From: Thermovenabulum sp049701175
GTDB lineage: Bacteria; Bacillota; Thermosediminibacteria; Thermosediminibacterales; Thermosediminibacteraceae
Reading direction: 5' to 3'
NCBI RefSeq assembly: GCF_049701175.1
Contig: NZ_JBNATW010000021.1
Location: 1 to 45,453 of the forward strand
Length of the DNA: 45,453 nt
The translations under genes were made by a program, and so were the position numbers. Positions 17,717 to 26,730 of the stretch are shown here, piece by piece (the stretch's first letter is position 1; every line of letters begins with the position of its first letter). The notes under the pieces were generated by a model that saw only the letters and a list, made by a program, of their open reading frames with translations, did not search any database and was not told where the DNA came from.

Positions 17717-18736
17717 CTATATCCGAACACGTGGATCGAGGGCTATTATAATATCGGCAATCAAGTTTAAAATAACATAGGAACAGGCAGAAAATATCGT
17801 CACTCCTATTATCGCCGGGTAGTCTAAACTTACAACGGCAGTAGCTACATAGTTTCCTATTCCAGGCCAACTAAAAATAGACTCTACCAAAAAGGTGTTT
17901 ACTAAAGTATATCCTATTGAAAGGGTTACTACAGTTACCGTAGGACCTAAAGAATTTTTGAGAGCATAAGACCATAAAACCATTCGTTCCGGCAATCCAT
18001 ATGCCCTAGCTGCTCTTATATAATCTTCGTTCAAAATTTCCAAAAGAGCTGAACGGGTCATTCTTGCCACAAGACCTATTGGATACATTGCTATGGTTAT
18101 ACCAGGAAGAATAAGGTGAATTATTGCGTCCTTAAAAACCACAAAATTACCTGTAATCAAACTGTCAAAAGTTATAAAACCGGTGATCTTAGGTATATCG
18201 TACATAAGTCTTACATTCATGCTTAATTGATCTCCCATAGGAAGTATTCCTAGCCATCTATAGAAAACAAGTTGTAAAAAAATACCTACCCAGAAAGTCG
18301 GAAGAGATACAGCTCCTACAGAGAAAAACCTGCATATATGATCTATCAACTGGTCTTTTCTCTTTGCCGAAATAACCCCAAGGGGAAGGCCAATAAAAAC
18401 CGCTGCTATTGTTGAAATAAGCACAAGTTCTAAAGTAGCAGGTATATATGTTTTTAATTCATTCAATACTGGTTGGTGAGTTTTCAAAGAATAACCTAAA
18501 TTTCCTTTAATCAAATTCTGTAAATACCTTCCAAACTGAACATAAAGAGGTTTATCAAGTCCTAATTCTGCCCGAGCCGCTTTTATTTGTTCGGCCGTTG
18601 CTCTTTGTCCAACCCATTGGGCAGCAGGATCGGATGGTATAATTCTGGTTATAACAAAAGTAATAAGTACAACACCAAACAAAACTACAATTCCGAGTAA
18701 CAATCTCCTCAGGATAAAAGCCTTCAAATACTTCAT
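17717..18736 (-). CDS. ABC transporter permease (OppB/DppB type)
   Basis: The 339-residue membrane protein is the first permease of the importer. It starts with the OppB pattern FILRRLLLGIVVLFGV and shows DPAAQWVGQRAT and LGLDKPLYVQFGRYL in the first external loop. Six spans are predicted, and the EAA loop is near RAARAYGLPERMVLWSYALKN. The ATG at 18736 directly abuts AGGGGG. A TTG three codons later has better spacing, so the first three residues are uncertain. Confidence 0.93.
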   Translation of the reverse strand: MKYLKAFILRRLLLGIVVLFGVVLITFVITRIIPSDPAAQWVGQRATAEQIKAARAELGLDKPLYVQFGRYLQNLIKGNLGYSLKTHQPVLNELKTYIPATLELVLISTIAAVFIGLPLGVISAKRKDQLIDHICRFFSVGAVSLPTFWVGIFLQLVFYRWLGILPMGDQLSMNVRLMYDIPKITGFITFDSLITGNFVVFKDAIIHLILPGITIAMYPIGLVARMTRSALLEILNEDYIRAARAYGLPERMVLWSYALKNSLGPTVTVVTLSIGYTLVNTFLVESIFSWPGIGNYVATAVVSLDYPAIIGVTIFSACSYVILNLIADIIIALDPRVRI

Positions 18737-18810
18737 CCCCCTGAAATTTTTTTTACAAAGCAGGGACTAAAAAACCAGCCCCTGCCATTTCTATTTAAAT
18801 TTAAATTAAA

Positions 18811-20433
18811 TCAATCTTCTCTATAAATTTCATAGAAAAATATTACATTCGGATATGCAGGATTATCCTTATATCCTTTTATTGATTTATTGTAAATCCT
18901 TACATACTGTTTATCATATATAAATACTGCTGGAGCCTCTTCAATCAGTATTTCTTGTGCCTTTATAAAAGTTTCCTCTGCTTTCTTTATATCAATTCCG
19001 CTCTGCCTTGCCCCTTCATCTATTAACCTATCAAATTCTTCATTCTCCCAGTAAGCAAGGTTAAAAAGAATCTCATCCTGTTTGTGGAACATGTTGTAAA
19101 GAAATGAATATGGGCTTGCAATGTCCGGCCACCAATAAAACATGAATATATCTTGCCGTTTGTTAGGATCCTTATCTCTTGCCATTTCCCACTGAGATTC
19201 CCACGGCATTCCTCTGATTTCCAAATCAATATTAAGTTTTGAAAGTTCTGCTTTATAAAGTTCTGCAGTTTTCTTTTCCGCTTCATCCCCTGCTGTATAA
19301 GTTAAAAGCAGTTTAAATCCGCCATTTGGATAGCCTGCTTGTTTTAACAATTCCTTTGCCTTTTCAATATCGTACTTATACTGGAACAGGTTTTCCCCAT
19401 GCCCCCAAAGCCCATAGGGGACAGCGCCTTTTGCCTGTCTTGCATAACCACCTGCAGCATATTTAACTACGTCCTCATAAGGGAAAGCATAGGAAAGCGC
19501 CTGTCTTACAAGTTTATTATCAAGAGGTTTTTTGTCTGTATTAAACAGCATTAATAAATTTTCAAAGGATGGGCCTGTTTCGATGACAATGTTTGGATTA
19601 TTCTTCAATGCCTCCAAATCCTCATAAGGTAGATCTTTTGTAATATCAAGTTCCCCTTTTTCTAACATTTGACGGCGAGTAGCAGTTTCGGGAATTTTCT
19701 TTATGACTACTTTGTCAAAATGCTTGCCATTCCATCCTCCCCAATAATCATCAAACTTTGTTAGAACAATCTCCTGCCCCAATATAAAGCTTTCAAGTTT
19801 ATAGGGACCTGTCCCAGCCTCATTGCCCTGTGTAAACCATCCTTCCGGATGCGATTTTACAGCTGTTGGCGACATTATAAATGCAGCATACGGAGATGCA
19901 ACTATCAAATCAAGAGGAGCCGGATACTTTAACTTAAACTCAACAGTATAATCATCTTTTACATTTATTTCTTTAACCGGTTCCCATATATAAGAAGCAC
20001 CTTTCCCCATTTTTATTGTTCTTTCAATAGAGAATTTGACAGCTTCCGCATTTAGGTCAGTACCATCATGAAATTTAACACCTTTCCTTATATGGAATAC
20101 CCACGTCAACCCATCTTCGCTTTTAGTGTAATCCGTAGCAAGTACTGGTATAAATTTCCTTTCAAACGGGTCGTACCTTAGTAAAGTTTCATAAATATTG
20201 TTTAAAGGTACAATACCGTTAGAAAATTCTACACTAGGATCTAAATCTGTAAAAGGCGTGCTGGTCCATGCAAAGAAAACTATTTGTTTTGGTGCGTTTG
20301 CCCCTTTTTGATTAGAAGAATTTGCGTTTTGGCTTCCACAACTTGTGAGTATTAAAGAAACTGTTAAAAGAACAACAAGCCACAAAAATTGTTTTTTAGA
20401 TATAAAAATTTTTTTCAGAACAATCCCTCCCAT
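18811..20433 (-). CDS. Extracellular solute-binding lipoprotein, family 5 (peptide type)
   Basis: The product, about 540 residues, is the ligand-binding component of the ABC importer, anchored outside the membrane as a lipoprotein. A signal peptide WLVVLLTVSLILTSC gives a lipobox cysteine about 32 residues from the proposed ATG. The SBP_bac_5 core shows VFHIRKGVKFHDGTDLNAEAV, GTGPYKLESF and ETATRRQMLEKGELDI. The start is unclear. The ATG at 20433 has no ribosome site, a CTG at 20418 is placed behind GGGAGGG, and a GTG at 20496 sits in the middle of AAGGAGGTGA. Family 5 proteins bind peptides but also nickel, opines or modified amino acids. Confidence 0.92.
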   Translation of the reverse strand: MGGIVLKKIFISKKQFLWLVVLLTVSLILTSCGSQNANSSNQKGANAPKQIVFFAWTSTPFTDLDPSVEFSNGIVPLNNIYETLLRYDPFERKFIPVLATDYTKSEDGLTWVFHIRKGVKFHDGTDLNAEAVKFSIERTIKMGKGASYIWEPVKEINVKDDYTVEFKLKYPAPLDLIVASPYAAFIMSPTAVKSHPEGWFTQGNEAGTGPYKLESFILGQEIVLTKFDDYWGGWNGKHFDKVVIKKIPETATRRQMLEKGELDITKDLPYEDLEALKNNPNIVIETGPSFENLLMLFNTDKKPLDNKLVRQALSYAFPYEDVVKYAAGGYARQAKGAVPYGLWGHGENLFQYKYDIEKAKELLKQAGYPNGGFKLLLTYTAGDEAEKKTAELYKAELSKLNIDLEIRGMPWESQWEMARDKDPNKRQDIFMFYWWPDIASPYSFLYNMFHKQDEILFNLAYWENEEFDRLIDEGARQSGIDIKKAEETFIKAQEILIEEAPAVFIYDKQYVRIYNKSIKGYKDNPAYPNVIFFYEIYRED

Positions 20434-20766
20434 TAATTTTTTTAATAAATTTAATAAAAATGTAAAAAATATTTGAATATATAAACTCTTTTTCACCTCC
20501 TTATTTTTCTAACAAAGATCTTTGTATTGTATTTATCAAATAAATATTTATCAATTTTTAATTTTCCGTTAAATTTGAATATAATTAGTTTCATATTCTA
20601 TATTTGATAATTTAATTCGAGTATTTTTTATTTTATCCTTTGTGAAAAACATAAAAAACATCTTAATCTTTTGTATTTTTTACAAACAAAAAATATATTT
20701 ACAAATTTAGTTTATTTTTAATTAATAGATATTATTATTAATTAGCCCAATAATTCTTATAAAATT
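20434..20766. other. AT-rich promoter region between pucR-type gene and transporter operon
   Basis: No convincing gene lies here. It contains AAGGAGGTGA at about 20487-20496 without a well-spaced start codon, the palindrome at 20512-20525, and repeated TTTATCAA elements at about 20529-20549. It most likely holds the promoter of the ABC/DUF917 operon and the 3' end of the regulator transcript. No GC-rich terminator is visible after the regulator. Confidence 0.5.
20512..20525. promoter_or_regulatory. Perfect palindrome upstream of the transporter operon, candidate operator
   Basis: ACAAAGATCTTTGT is a perfect 14-base palindrome about 16 bases upstream of the AAGGAGGTGA in the solute-binding protein leader. 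Its place suits an operator for one of the two PucR-type regulators, but nothing ties it to a particular protein. Confidence 0.35.
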
Positions 20767-21930
20767 TTAGAATTCATACAGCAATTTATAAATTTTCACA
20801 GCAATAAAAATCTGATCGTAAAATCCAAAGTTGAGATGTTCCATTTTCAATATCTGTTTAATTTTATTTATCCTATACCTTATAGTATTTACATGCGTAT
20901 ACATATCCTCTGCTGTTTTAAAAAGGTTGCCATCATTTTCCACAAAACATATAATGGTAGGCAATAATTGCGAATTATTTTCTTGATCATAGTTAATGAT
21001 CGGATTGATAATTTCATCACAAAACTTCTTGAGTTCTTCTTCGCAATTCAAATTTATATTTAACAATAATTTATATATTCCAATGTCTTTATAATAAACC
21101 ATATTTTTATGTTCCATTTTATTTGCTATTTTATTTGCAATTAACGCCTCATTCACTGCTAAAGATAATTCCGAAATGTCATGAATATTACTTATACCAC
21201 ATTTTATTTCAACAATTTTATTTTCCAATATATCTTTAATTTTGTTTATAATATTGTTGGTAAATTTTTCTATATTTAATAAATTTACCTTCTCATTGGA
21301 AAAACTAAAAATAAACAACAATCCTTCCTTATATTTCACTAACGCCCAATTAGGTAAAACTATCAATTTTTCTTTAAAATTTTTGATATTTTCACCAATA
21401 CCCTTTAAAAAATCGTTAAAATAAATTATTAATATCTTTTCTTGAAAATAAGGATTGATCTGTCTTGCTATATTTACATTTTCTTTTCTCTTCTTGTTTA
21501 ATTGCAATACCGAATCAATCAACATTTCCATTAAATCCTCATCTTTGCTTTGTATAATAGCATACATAACATTTGTAATTATTTCTCCATAAGGAACATT
21601 ATGGGGTAAAATCATTATAGGAAAATTGGCATCATTTGCGAACTGTTTTATTTCATCCGATAAATCTTGCAAATATAAATCGATTACACACAAGCCACTC
21701 GATTTTGCATTAACTAATGCCTTTAACATTTCCAATTGGGCCCTTTCATCATCTTTTAAAGCATAAAAAGCAGTAATAAAAAAATCTCCTTCGATAAAAA
21801 GCTCTGGAGATTCAGGGCATTCTATTACACTTACCCTTTTAATTTCTCTGCCCAATCCATTTTCTCCAGCAATTAATTTAGCTTTATCAAGCCCTTTTAG
21901 TTTTAACGCTTCTTTTACAGTTATACCCAT
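20767..21930 (-). CDS. PucR-family transcriptional regulator
   Basis: The 387-residue regulator has a PucR N-terminal domain (about 1-125, starting MGITVKEALKLKGLDKAKLIAGENGL). A variable central region follows, and a C-terminal PucR helix-turn-helix, TAEDMYTHVNTIRYRINKI, at about 345-375. PucR-type proteins control purine, amino-acid and other nitrogen-compound catabolism in response to small ligands. It lies just upstream of the transporter/DUF917 operon in the same direction and downstream of the terminator of the second operon, so it may control either. A tandem 13-mer lies in its own leader, suggesting autoregulation. The ATG is supported by AAGGTGA upstream. Confidence 0.85.
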   Translation of the reverse strand: MGITVKEALKLKGLDKAKLIAGENGLGREIKRVSVIECPESPELFIEGDFFITAFYALKDDERAQLEMLKALVNAKSSGLCVIDLYLQDLSDEIKQFANDANFPIMILPHNVPYGEIITNVMYAIIQSKDEDLMEMLIDSVLQLNKKRKENVNIARQINPYFQEKILIIYFNDFLKGIGENIKNFKEKLIVLPNWALVKYKEGLLFIFSFSNEKVNLLNIEKFTNNIINKIKDILENKIVEIKCGISNIHDISELSLAVNEALIANKIANKMEHKNMVYYKDIGIYKLLLNINLNCEEELKKFCDEIINPIINYDQENNSQLLPTIICFVENDGNLFKTAEDMYTHVNTIRYRINKIKQILKMEHLNFGFYDQIFIAVKIYKLLYEF

Positions 21931-21965
21931 TATTATATCACCTTATAGAAAAAATTTTTTATCTT

Positions 21966-21991
21966 AATATAGATGCTCAATATAGAAGCTC
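21966..21991. repeat. Tandem 13-mer in the pucR-type leader, candidate operator
   Basis: AATATAGATGCTC at 21966-21978 is followed without a gap by AATATAGAAGCTC at 21979-21991, differing at one base. It lies 36-61 bases upstream of the PucR-type start at 21930. Two head-to-tail half-sites of this kind are typical of binding sites for an autoregulated activator. Confidence 0.4.
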
Positions 21992-22116
21992 GTTTTTTGT
22001 ATTATCTTAGAATTTTTTATTGTTAAAATTAATTTTAAATTATTTTATAACCAAAACTAATTAATGTCAATCCATTCTAACCTGCTTTTGTAGTTATCTT
22101 ATGATATGGAAATTTT

Positions 22117-22168
22117 AAAAAAATTGAGCCATTTCCACCTTAAAATTAAAATATTAGAAATGGCTCAA
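22117..22168 (-). terminator. Rho-independent terminator of the OPT/DUF917/AroM operon
   Basis: A perfect 12-bp stem pairs TTGAGCCATTTC (22124-22135) with GAAATGGCTCAA (22157-22168). On the minus strand it is followed directly by seven T (complement of 22117-22123). It lies 36 bases past the aroM stop and closes the second catabolic operon. Confidence 0.9.
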
Positions 22169-22204
22169 GATCAATAATAAATATTAAATTACAAGGTATA
22201 GAAA

Positions 22205-22870
22205 TTACAATAGTTCGCTTACAACTTTTGCAACAATTGAACGGGCAAGTATTACCGGTTTATCAACAATACTCATTACAATATTTTTCATAGACAATGT
22301 ATAACCCATGCAATCCATTACAACAATATCCACAAAAGAAGAAGCAAGATTCCTTGCAGCATTTTCTATCTTTTCTATTTTACCGTATGGAGAACCTGAT
22401 TCCACCACTACCTTTGCCGCAGCACTTGCCCAGCGTTCTTTCGCAGAATTTATTTGCCTCTCATCAGGTACAATTACACCTAAGGTCAAGTCTTTAGCAA
22501 TGGAACTTACAACATGATGTAAAACTCTTTGCGGGCGTATAACAAGCGACTCTGATTCAAATTGTGGGAATTCTCCTGTACATGCAAGAAAAATTACTTT
22601 AATGCCTTCCTGTTCAAGGTTGTGGATTTGCTTTTTTAAAAGGGGGAAAACAAGTCTTTCTGCCACTTTAACTTCTGTTCCGTCAGCCATTCGGGTAACC
22701 AAAACTTCATCGTCTTTCGCAGGATAAAGGGCTTCAACTTCCTTTAATGTGAGCCCATCAAGAGCACCTTTTTCAATAATTTCAATATTTTCTCCTAATA
22801 TTGTTTTAATTTCCGGTACAAGATCTGTTCGGGGAGCTTGCCCAATGGTAACAATGCCCATTTTTTTCAT
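22205..22870 (-). CDS. aroM: AroM family protein
   Basis: The 221-residue product begins MGIVTIGQAPRTD and has EKGALDGL at about 33-40, the AroM hallmarks. Despite the name, AroM has no established role in aromatic amino-acid synthesis. The protein shows two spaced cysteines, C97 in LACTGEFP and C187 in MDCMGYT, placed like the acid/base pair of Asp/Glu racemases. I infer a related fold and isomerase-like chemistry. It is the last gene of the second operon, 17 bases after the unknown Cys-tail gene, with GGAGTG as ribosome site. It is often seen with DUF1177 and OPT transporters, as it is here. Confidence 0.88.
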   Translation of the reverse strand: MKKMGIVTIGQAPRTDLVPEIKTILGENIEIIEKGALDGLTLKEVEALYPAKDDEVLVTRMADGTEVKVAERLVFPLLKKQIHNLEQEGIKVIFLACTGEFPQFESESLVIRPQRVLHHVVSSIAKDLTLGVIVPDERQINSAKERWASAAAKVVVESGSPYGKIEKIENAARNLASSFVDIVVMDCMGYTLSMKNIVMSIVDKPVILARSIVAKVVSELL

Positions 22871-22887
22871 CTTAATTCACTCCATTA

Positions 22888-23721
22888 TTAGATTTTTAAT
22901 TTAGTTTTATGGGAATAACAGCAAGATAAATGATAAGCACACCCCGGTGAGCCAGGGTTACATTCTTTTAGACTCTCTTTATCTCCACTAATATGTTTGC
23001 TGTTTGCATCAAACACTTCTTTTATTATTGTTTTTATTGATTCCTCGTTTCCTTCTACTAATACTGTTGTTGAGCCTTCCGCACCATCTATACCTCCCCG
23101 CCCTATTACAGTTACTTCAACATCAGCAATTATCTTTAATGCTTCAACCTCGGTTATTACACGACCGTAAACGGGCATTAATCCTATTGCCATTCCCATT
23201 GCAAAATCACATGTTTTTCTTCTGGCTTTTTTTACAATGTCTGAGATTTTCCCAGGTATAAGCTTTTCTAATCCTGCAGCAATTATTACGTGAGCACCTT
23301 CTGTCGCTATTGCAGCAATAGCTTTCCCAGGATTTCCTCCTCCGGGACTTCCTGCCATTATAGCTGCATTGCCTTCTGAATCTATTGCATTAGCTCCTAT
23401 TATTATTACATCTTCTGGTCCCAGTTCCAAAACCCTTTCTAAAAAACATTCATCAATGTTTTCCCATTTACCTTTTTCAATAAGCACACTATGCGGCAAA
23501 TCTATGTTATTAAGACTCCCGACCGCACCCCTTTTCGTAATTCTGCCTGAAATTCTCAACTTTATCCCCAAGAGTTCTTCTGCTACACATGAAACGGTTG
23601 TGCCACCCTTTAAAATAATTTTCCCATTTTTTAAAGCTTTTTGAACTTCCGGCATTCGCTTAATAGCTTTAGCAATCAGCCATTTTGCAGAATTTACAGT
23701 AATAGTAAGTTGTGCCCTCAT
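22888..23721 (-). CDS. Conserved protein of unknown function, paralog of 6676-7515, C-terminal Cys cluster
   Basis: The 277-residue product matches its paralog along the whole length. Shared features are LKGGTTVS, IIGANAIDSEGNAAIMAGS, GGNPGKA, AGLEKLIPG, MGMAIGLMP and GRGGIDGAEGSTT. The tail keeps C-x6-C-x5-C plus one further Cys (SPGCAYHLSCC). I infer an ISOCOT/LUD-like core and a metal-binding tail. I do not recognise a named family. It starts two bases after the stop of the M29-like gene and precedes aroM. The same M29-like/unknown-protein association occurs in both operons, with a racemase-like gene inserted in the first. Confidence 0.6.
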   Translation of the reverse strand: MRAQLTITVNSAKWLIAKAIKRMPEVQKALKNGKIILKGGTTVSCVAEELLGIKLRISGRITKRGAVGSLNNIDLPHSVLIEKGKWENIDECFLERVLELGPEDVIIIGANAIDSEGNAAIMAGSPGGGNPGKAIAAIATEGAHVIIAAGLEKLIPGKISDIVKKARRKTCDFAMGMAIGLMPVYGRVITEVEALKIIADVEVTVIGRGGIDGAEGSTTVLVEGNEESIKTIIKEVFDANSKHISGDKESLKECNPGSPGCAYHLSCCYSHKTKLKI

Positions 23722-23722
23722 C

Positions 23723-24670
23723 TTATATTAACAACCTACCTTTATCTAAAATTATTTTTTCATCTATATAAACAGTAGGATTTAGGACAACGGCATCAAG
23801 ATGCACCCCTGCATTAACCTTACCGCCAAATGTATCATTGCTTCCAAAAGCCAAGTGAATTGTACCTAATATTTTTTCATCTTCTAAGATATTTCCTGAA
23901 AGTATAGCATTTGGGTTTGTCCCTATTCCAAACTCTGCTACATTTCTTGCAGCATCCGAGTTCCCCAGTATTTTAAGCCACTCTTTTGCACCATCACCCT
24001 CTGCATCCACTAAAAGACCTTTTTCAATTCTAAGCAAAATAGGTGAATTTAATTTCCCTAAGCCTACAATACTTCCATCAACTAATATACTTCCACAAGC
24101 CGTTCCTTCAACTGGTGCAATATATGCTTCTCCTGACGGCAAGTTCCCAGATTGTCCCTTTTCAATATACCTGCCGGTACTCTCAATACCTTTCCTTCCT
24201 TCTATATTCATCTCAAGTCTATGTCCGTCTTTCTCTACTATAACTTTCCTTCCTTGGGTTAAAATTTCAGCTACTTTTTTCGTCAATTTTTCTACCTGAG
24301 TATAATCTGCAGTAATTGCCCCGTTTATAAACATCTCCTTAGTGATTCCGGGCATTGTAGCAACCCTGGCCCCTGACTCAGTAGCCTCTTTTTTAGCCCT
24401 CGTATGTGTCAATGAATGCTCAGTAACACAAATAACCACATCAGCATTTTTCATTGCCTCTGCTGCCGTTTTTGGTGGTTCTTCACCTGATTTCCTTAAA
24501 GCCGGTATTTTAAATAACATAGACGTAAGTCCAAGCTCTTTTCCAGCCTCATAAAGGTATTCTGCGAGCTCTTCCTTGACATCATCGGTTACAACAAGAA
24601 ATTTCTCCACTGCTTTAACTCCCAAACAGTCGAGAAGTATCTTTTTTGATATGTTAATGAGTTCATTCAT
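23723..24670 (-). CDS. M29-like (AmpS/COG2309) metallopeptidase-related protein, short form
   Basis: The 315-residue product carries the classical ligand set: E181 and E188 in LPSGEAYIAPVEGT, E246 in AEFGIGTNP, H272 in GTIHLAFG, and H290/D292 in VHLDAVVLN. It groups with 8265-9323 and not with the two His-swapped copies. It is about 35 residues shorter at the N-terminus than that relative. Its ATG overlaps the DUF1177 stop by 8 bases, with AAGGAAGG upstream, so translation is coupled. A metal-dependent aminopeptidase or amidohydrolase role is plausible. Confidence 0.72.
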   Translation of the reverse strand: MNELINISKKILLDCLGVKAVEKFLVVTDDVKEELAEYLYEAGKELGLTSMLFKIPALRKSGEEPPKTAAEAMKNADVVICVTEHSLTHTRAKKEATESGARVATMPGITKEMFINGAITADYTQVEKLTKKVAEILTQGRKVIVEKDGHRLEMNIEGRKGIESTGRYIEKGQSGNLPSGEAYIAPVEGTACGSILVDGSIVGLGKLNSPILLRIEKGLLVDAEGDGAKEWLKILGNSDAARNVAEFGIGTNPNAILSGNILEDEKILGTIHLAFGSNDTFGGKVNAGVHLDAVVLNPTVYIDEKIILDKGRLLI

Positions 24671-25607
24671 TCTTTTTCTTCCTTCCTAAGGTCTTCAAAT
24701 GTTCCATTGATCCATAGAGCTCTAAAATTGTTTCCCATTCTTTTTCATCGTAAAATTTACAATTTTTCCTTCCAAAACTTTTAGCAACTTCCAGAGCAAA
24801 TCTTGCAGCTAATTCAATATCTACCTCATGGGATGCTCCTGTTGCACATCCCGGTACCATTGTTTCTGCAGTTATAGCAACCCCTACAACAGGACTTGAA
24901 GTAGCGGTACAAGGCTGGACTATACTGTTAATATGATGAAGTCCATTACCATAAGGCGTAATATCCTGAGTAACTATAGGTAGTATTACGGGCGGTTTCC
25001 CAGTCACTATTTGCATTATATCAAGAAGCGAATCGCTTACCCTTAATATGTAGCCATCTTTTATAGTAGGTGTGATAGCAATACCCCTTTGGTTTACAAT
25101 TCTGTTACCTTTAGTTGTATCAATTGAAAGAATGGCGTCCATCTGTGGGTCCACTTCCATTTTGTTCATTGTCTGCATATCTACCGGTGAACCCATAAAT
25201 GGGACCGGGTCATGGGGCTGAGTAGGAGCGTTGGGACATATGTGAGTCGCAATTATCACATCACCGTCAAGAAAATCCCCTTTTGAATTCATATCAGCAA
25301 GTTTGAGCGCGACAGAAAGAGCAGCAACAGCACCATCCCCATCCGATACATAACCTATCATTTCCGGTCTTGCACCTATTCCTCCCAGTCTCCCAATTAT
25401 ACCCAGAGTAGGAGCGTCTCCTCCAGAGGCCTTTCCTTTTTTTCCTTTTACAAATATTTTAATAAAATCGGTTTTCCCCATTTCGCCTTTTACTTCTTCC
25501 ACATGGATGTTTTCAAGTCCTCTCCCTGATAAAAAATCTTTTACTTTCTCTCCATTTACTCTTGCATCATCCAAAAGTTCTAATATTTCAATTACCTGTT
25601 TTAACAT
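24663..25607 (-). CDS. DUF1177 family protein
   Basis: The 314-residue product matches DUF1177 along its length. GRLGGIGARPEMIGYVSDGD and VIIATHICPNAPTQPHDPV are the most distinctive blocks. The spaced SDGDGA and THICP motifs recall metal sites of M20/M28/M42-type hydrolases, so a metal-dependent hydrolase is possible; this is inference. The start is the ATG at 25607 behind GGAGGGG; a TTG at 25622 overlaps that site. It lies between DUF917 and an M29-like gene. Confidence 0.85.
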   Translation of the reverse strand: MLKQVIEILELLDDARVNGEKVKDFLSGRGLENIHVEEVKGEMGKTDFIKIFVKGKKGKASGGDAPTLGIIGRLGGIGARPEMIGYVSDGDGAVAALSVALKLADMNSKGDFLDGDVIIATHICPNAPTQPHDPVPFMGSPVDMQTMNKMEVDPQMDAILSIDTTKGNRIVNQRGIAITPTIKDGYILRVSDSLLDIMQIVTGKPPVILPIVTQDITPYGNGLHHINSIVQPCTATSSPVVGVAITAETMVPGCATGASHEVDIELAARFALEVAKSFGRKNCKFYDEKEWETILELYGSMEHLKTLGRKKKNE

Positions 25608-25634
25608 TTTTCTCCCCTCCAATTTCTCCTTAAT

Positions 25635-26711
25635 TTAAAATACATAACCTATTATTTTTTTGCCTACCGCCTCTTCACATGCTTTAAAAAGGTTTGGATC
25701 ACGCATACCGGCACCTAATATAAGGTTTTCTTTTTTTGTCTTGATCACGGCAATCTTTTGACCCGCTTTTATTTCAGCTGATGTCACCGGCATTCCTGTA
25801 TCTGCATTTAATGTCATTATAAGGTCCGGGAAAGTTGCAAGACGCTCTCCCTTTTTTTCCAGTGTCATGTACTCATTCCAGAAGGTAATTTCATAATCTT
25901 TTTCCAAAATAACCTTCCCTACATCAAAACCGCCAATTGATTCAAGATATACATTTTCAATAGAGCCAGTGGCTATCAGTTCGCCTTTTAGGTAATCACA
26001 TACTGCATCTATTACAGCTTTTGGCCCCTTTTCTTTTGCTTTTATCATTTCTTTACCTAAATTTATAGCCTGTTTTACAGCTCCTAAAGCAGCATTTTCT
26101 TTTGCATACCGACATGAGATCGGATTTCTCGCCACTGCTACAAAACCACCAGCCTGAACAGCAGCAGCCCTTATTAAAGTTGCTACTTTTTCTAAAGAAC
26201 CAGTTACTACAACTTCGGTAAAAGTTAATTTTTCTTTTTTACCTCCTACAGCAGCTTGTATTGATTTATATTCTTTAATCTTGTGCAATCCCATTGCACC
26301 CATAATCCCAGTAGGATGAGCCCGTCCATTACTCGGAGCATCAACAACAGGGACTCCCATCATAGCTGCCTGCAACCAGCCGTTAACAGTAGCAAGCCCT
26401 CCCGCTTCATTTGAAATAATCCCATCAATCTTAATGCCTTCAATTTTTTGTACCAATTCTATTGCTCTAAGATAGTATATAGGCTCTGCATAAGCGTCTT
26501 TTGCTGAAGGTGCACCTACCGCAGAAACATTAATCAATAGAGCATTTTCATCTAAATCTTCAACATCTATCAATTCAGGAGAAGATAAGTTAACTGCAAG
26601 CATAGCCATTTTTCTTCCTTCTTCCATTGAACCGCCACCGCCGCCACCTAATACACAGCCGCCGAGGACTGCAGCTTCAACAAGTTCAGCAGTTAATTTT
26701 ATTCTGCTCAT
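25635..26711 (-). CDS. DUF917 family protein, divergent copy
   Basis: The 358-residue product is the third DUF917 protein. It keeps the glycine-rich N-terminal motif (GGCVLGGGGGGSMEEG) and SNEAGGLATVNG. The DADxAGRxVPELQ motif of the other two is replaced by DAPSNGRAHPTG. The tail (AVIKTKKENLILGAGMRDP) is also distinct. It therefore belongs to a separate subfamily and may act on a different substrate. It lies in the OPT operon between a racemase-like gene and DUF1177. Confidence 0.78.
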   Translation of the reverse strand: MSRIKLTAELVEAAVLGGCVLGGGGGGSMEEGRKMAMLAVNLSSPELIDVEDLDENALLINVSAVGAPSAKDAYAEPIYYLRAIELVQKIEGIKIDGIISNEAGGLATVNGWLQAAMMGVPVVDAPSNGRAHPTGIMGAMGLHKIKEYKSIQAAVGGKKEKLTFTEVVVTGSLEKVATLIRAAAVQAGGFVAVARNPISCRYAKENAALGAVKQAINLGKEMIKAKEKGPKAVIDAVCDYLKGELIATGSIENVYLESIGGFDVGKVILEKDYEITFWNEYMTLEKKGERLATFPDLIMTLNADTGMPVTSAEIKAGQKIAVIKTKKENLILGAGMRDPNLFKACEEAVGKKIIGYVF

Positions 26712-26730
26712 CTTTACTACCTTCCTTTCT

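Noticed and set aside
20767..22123. Riboswitch or structured RNA in the leaders of the regulator and operons
   Set aside because: Apart from simple terminators and short repeats, I found no conserved riboswitch-like core.
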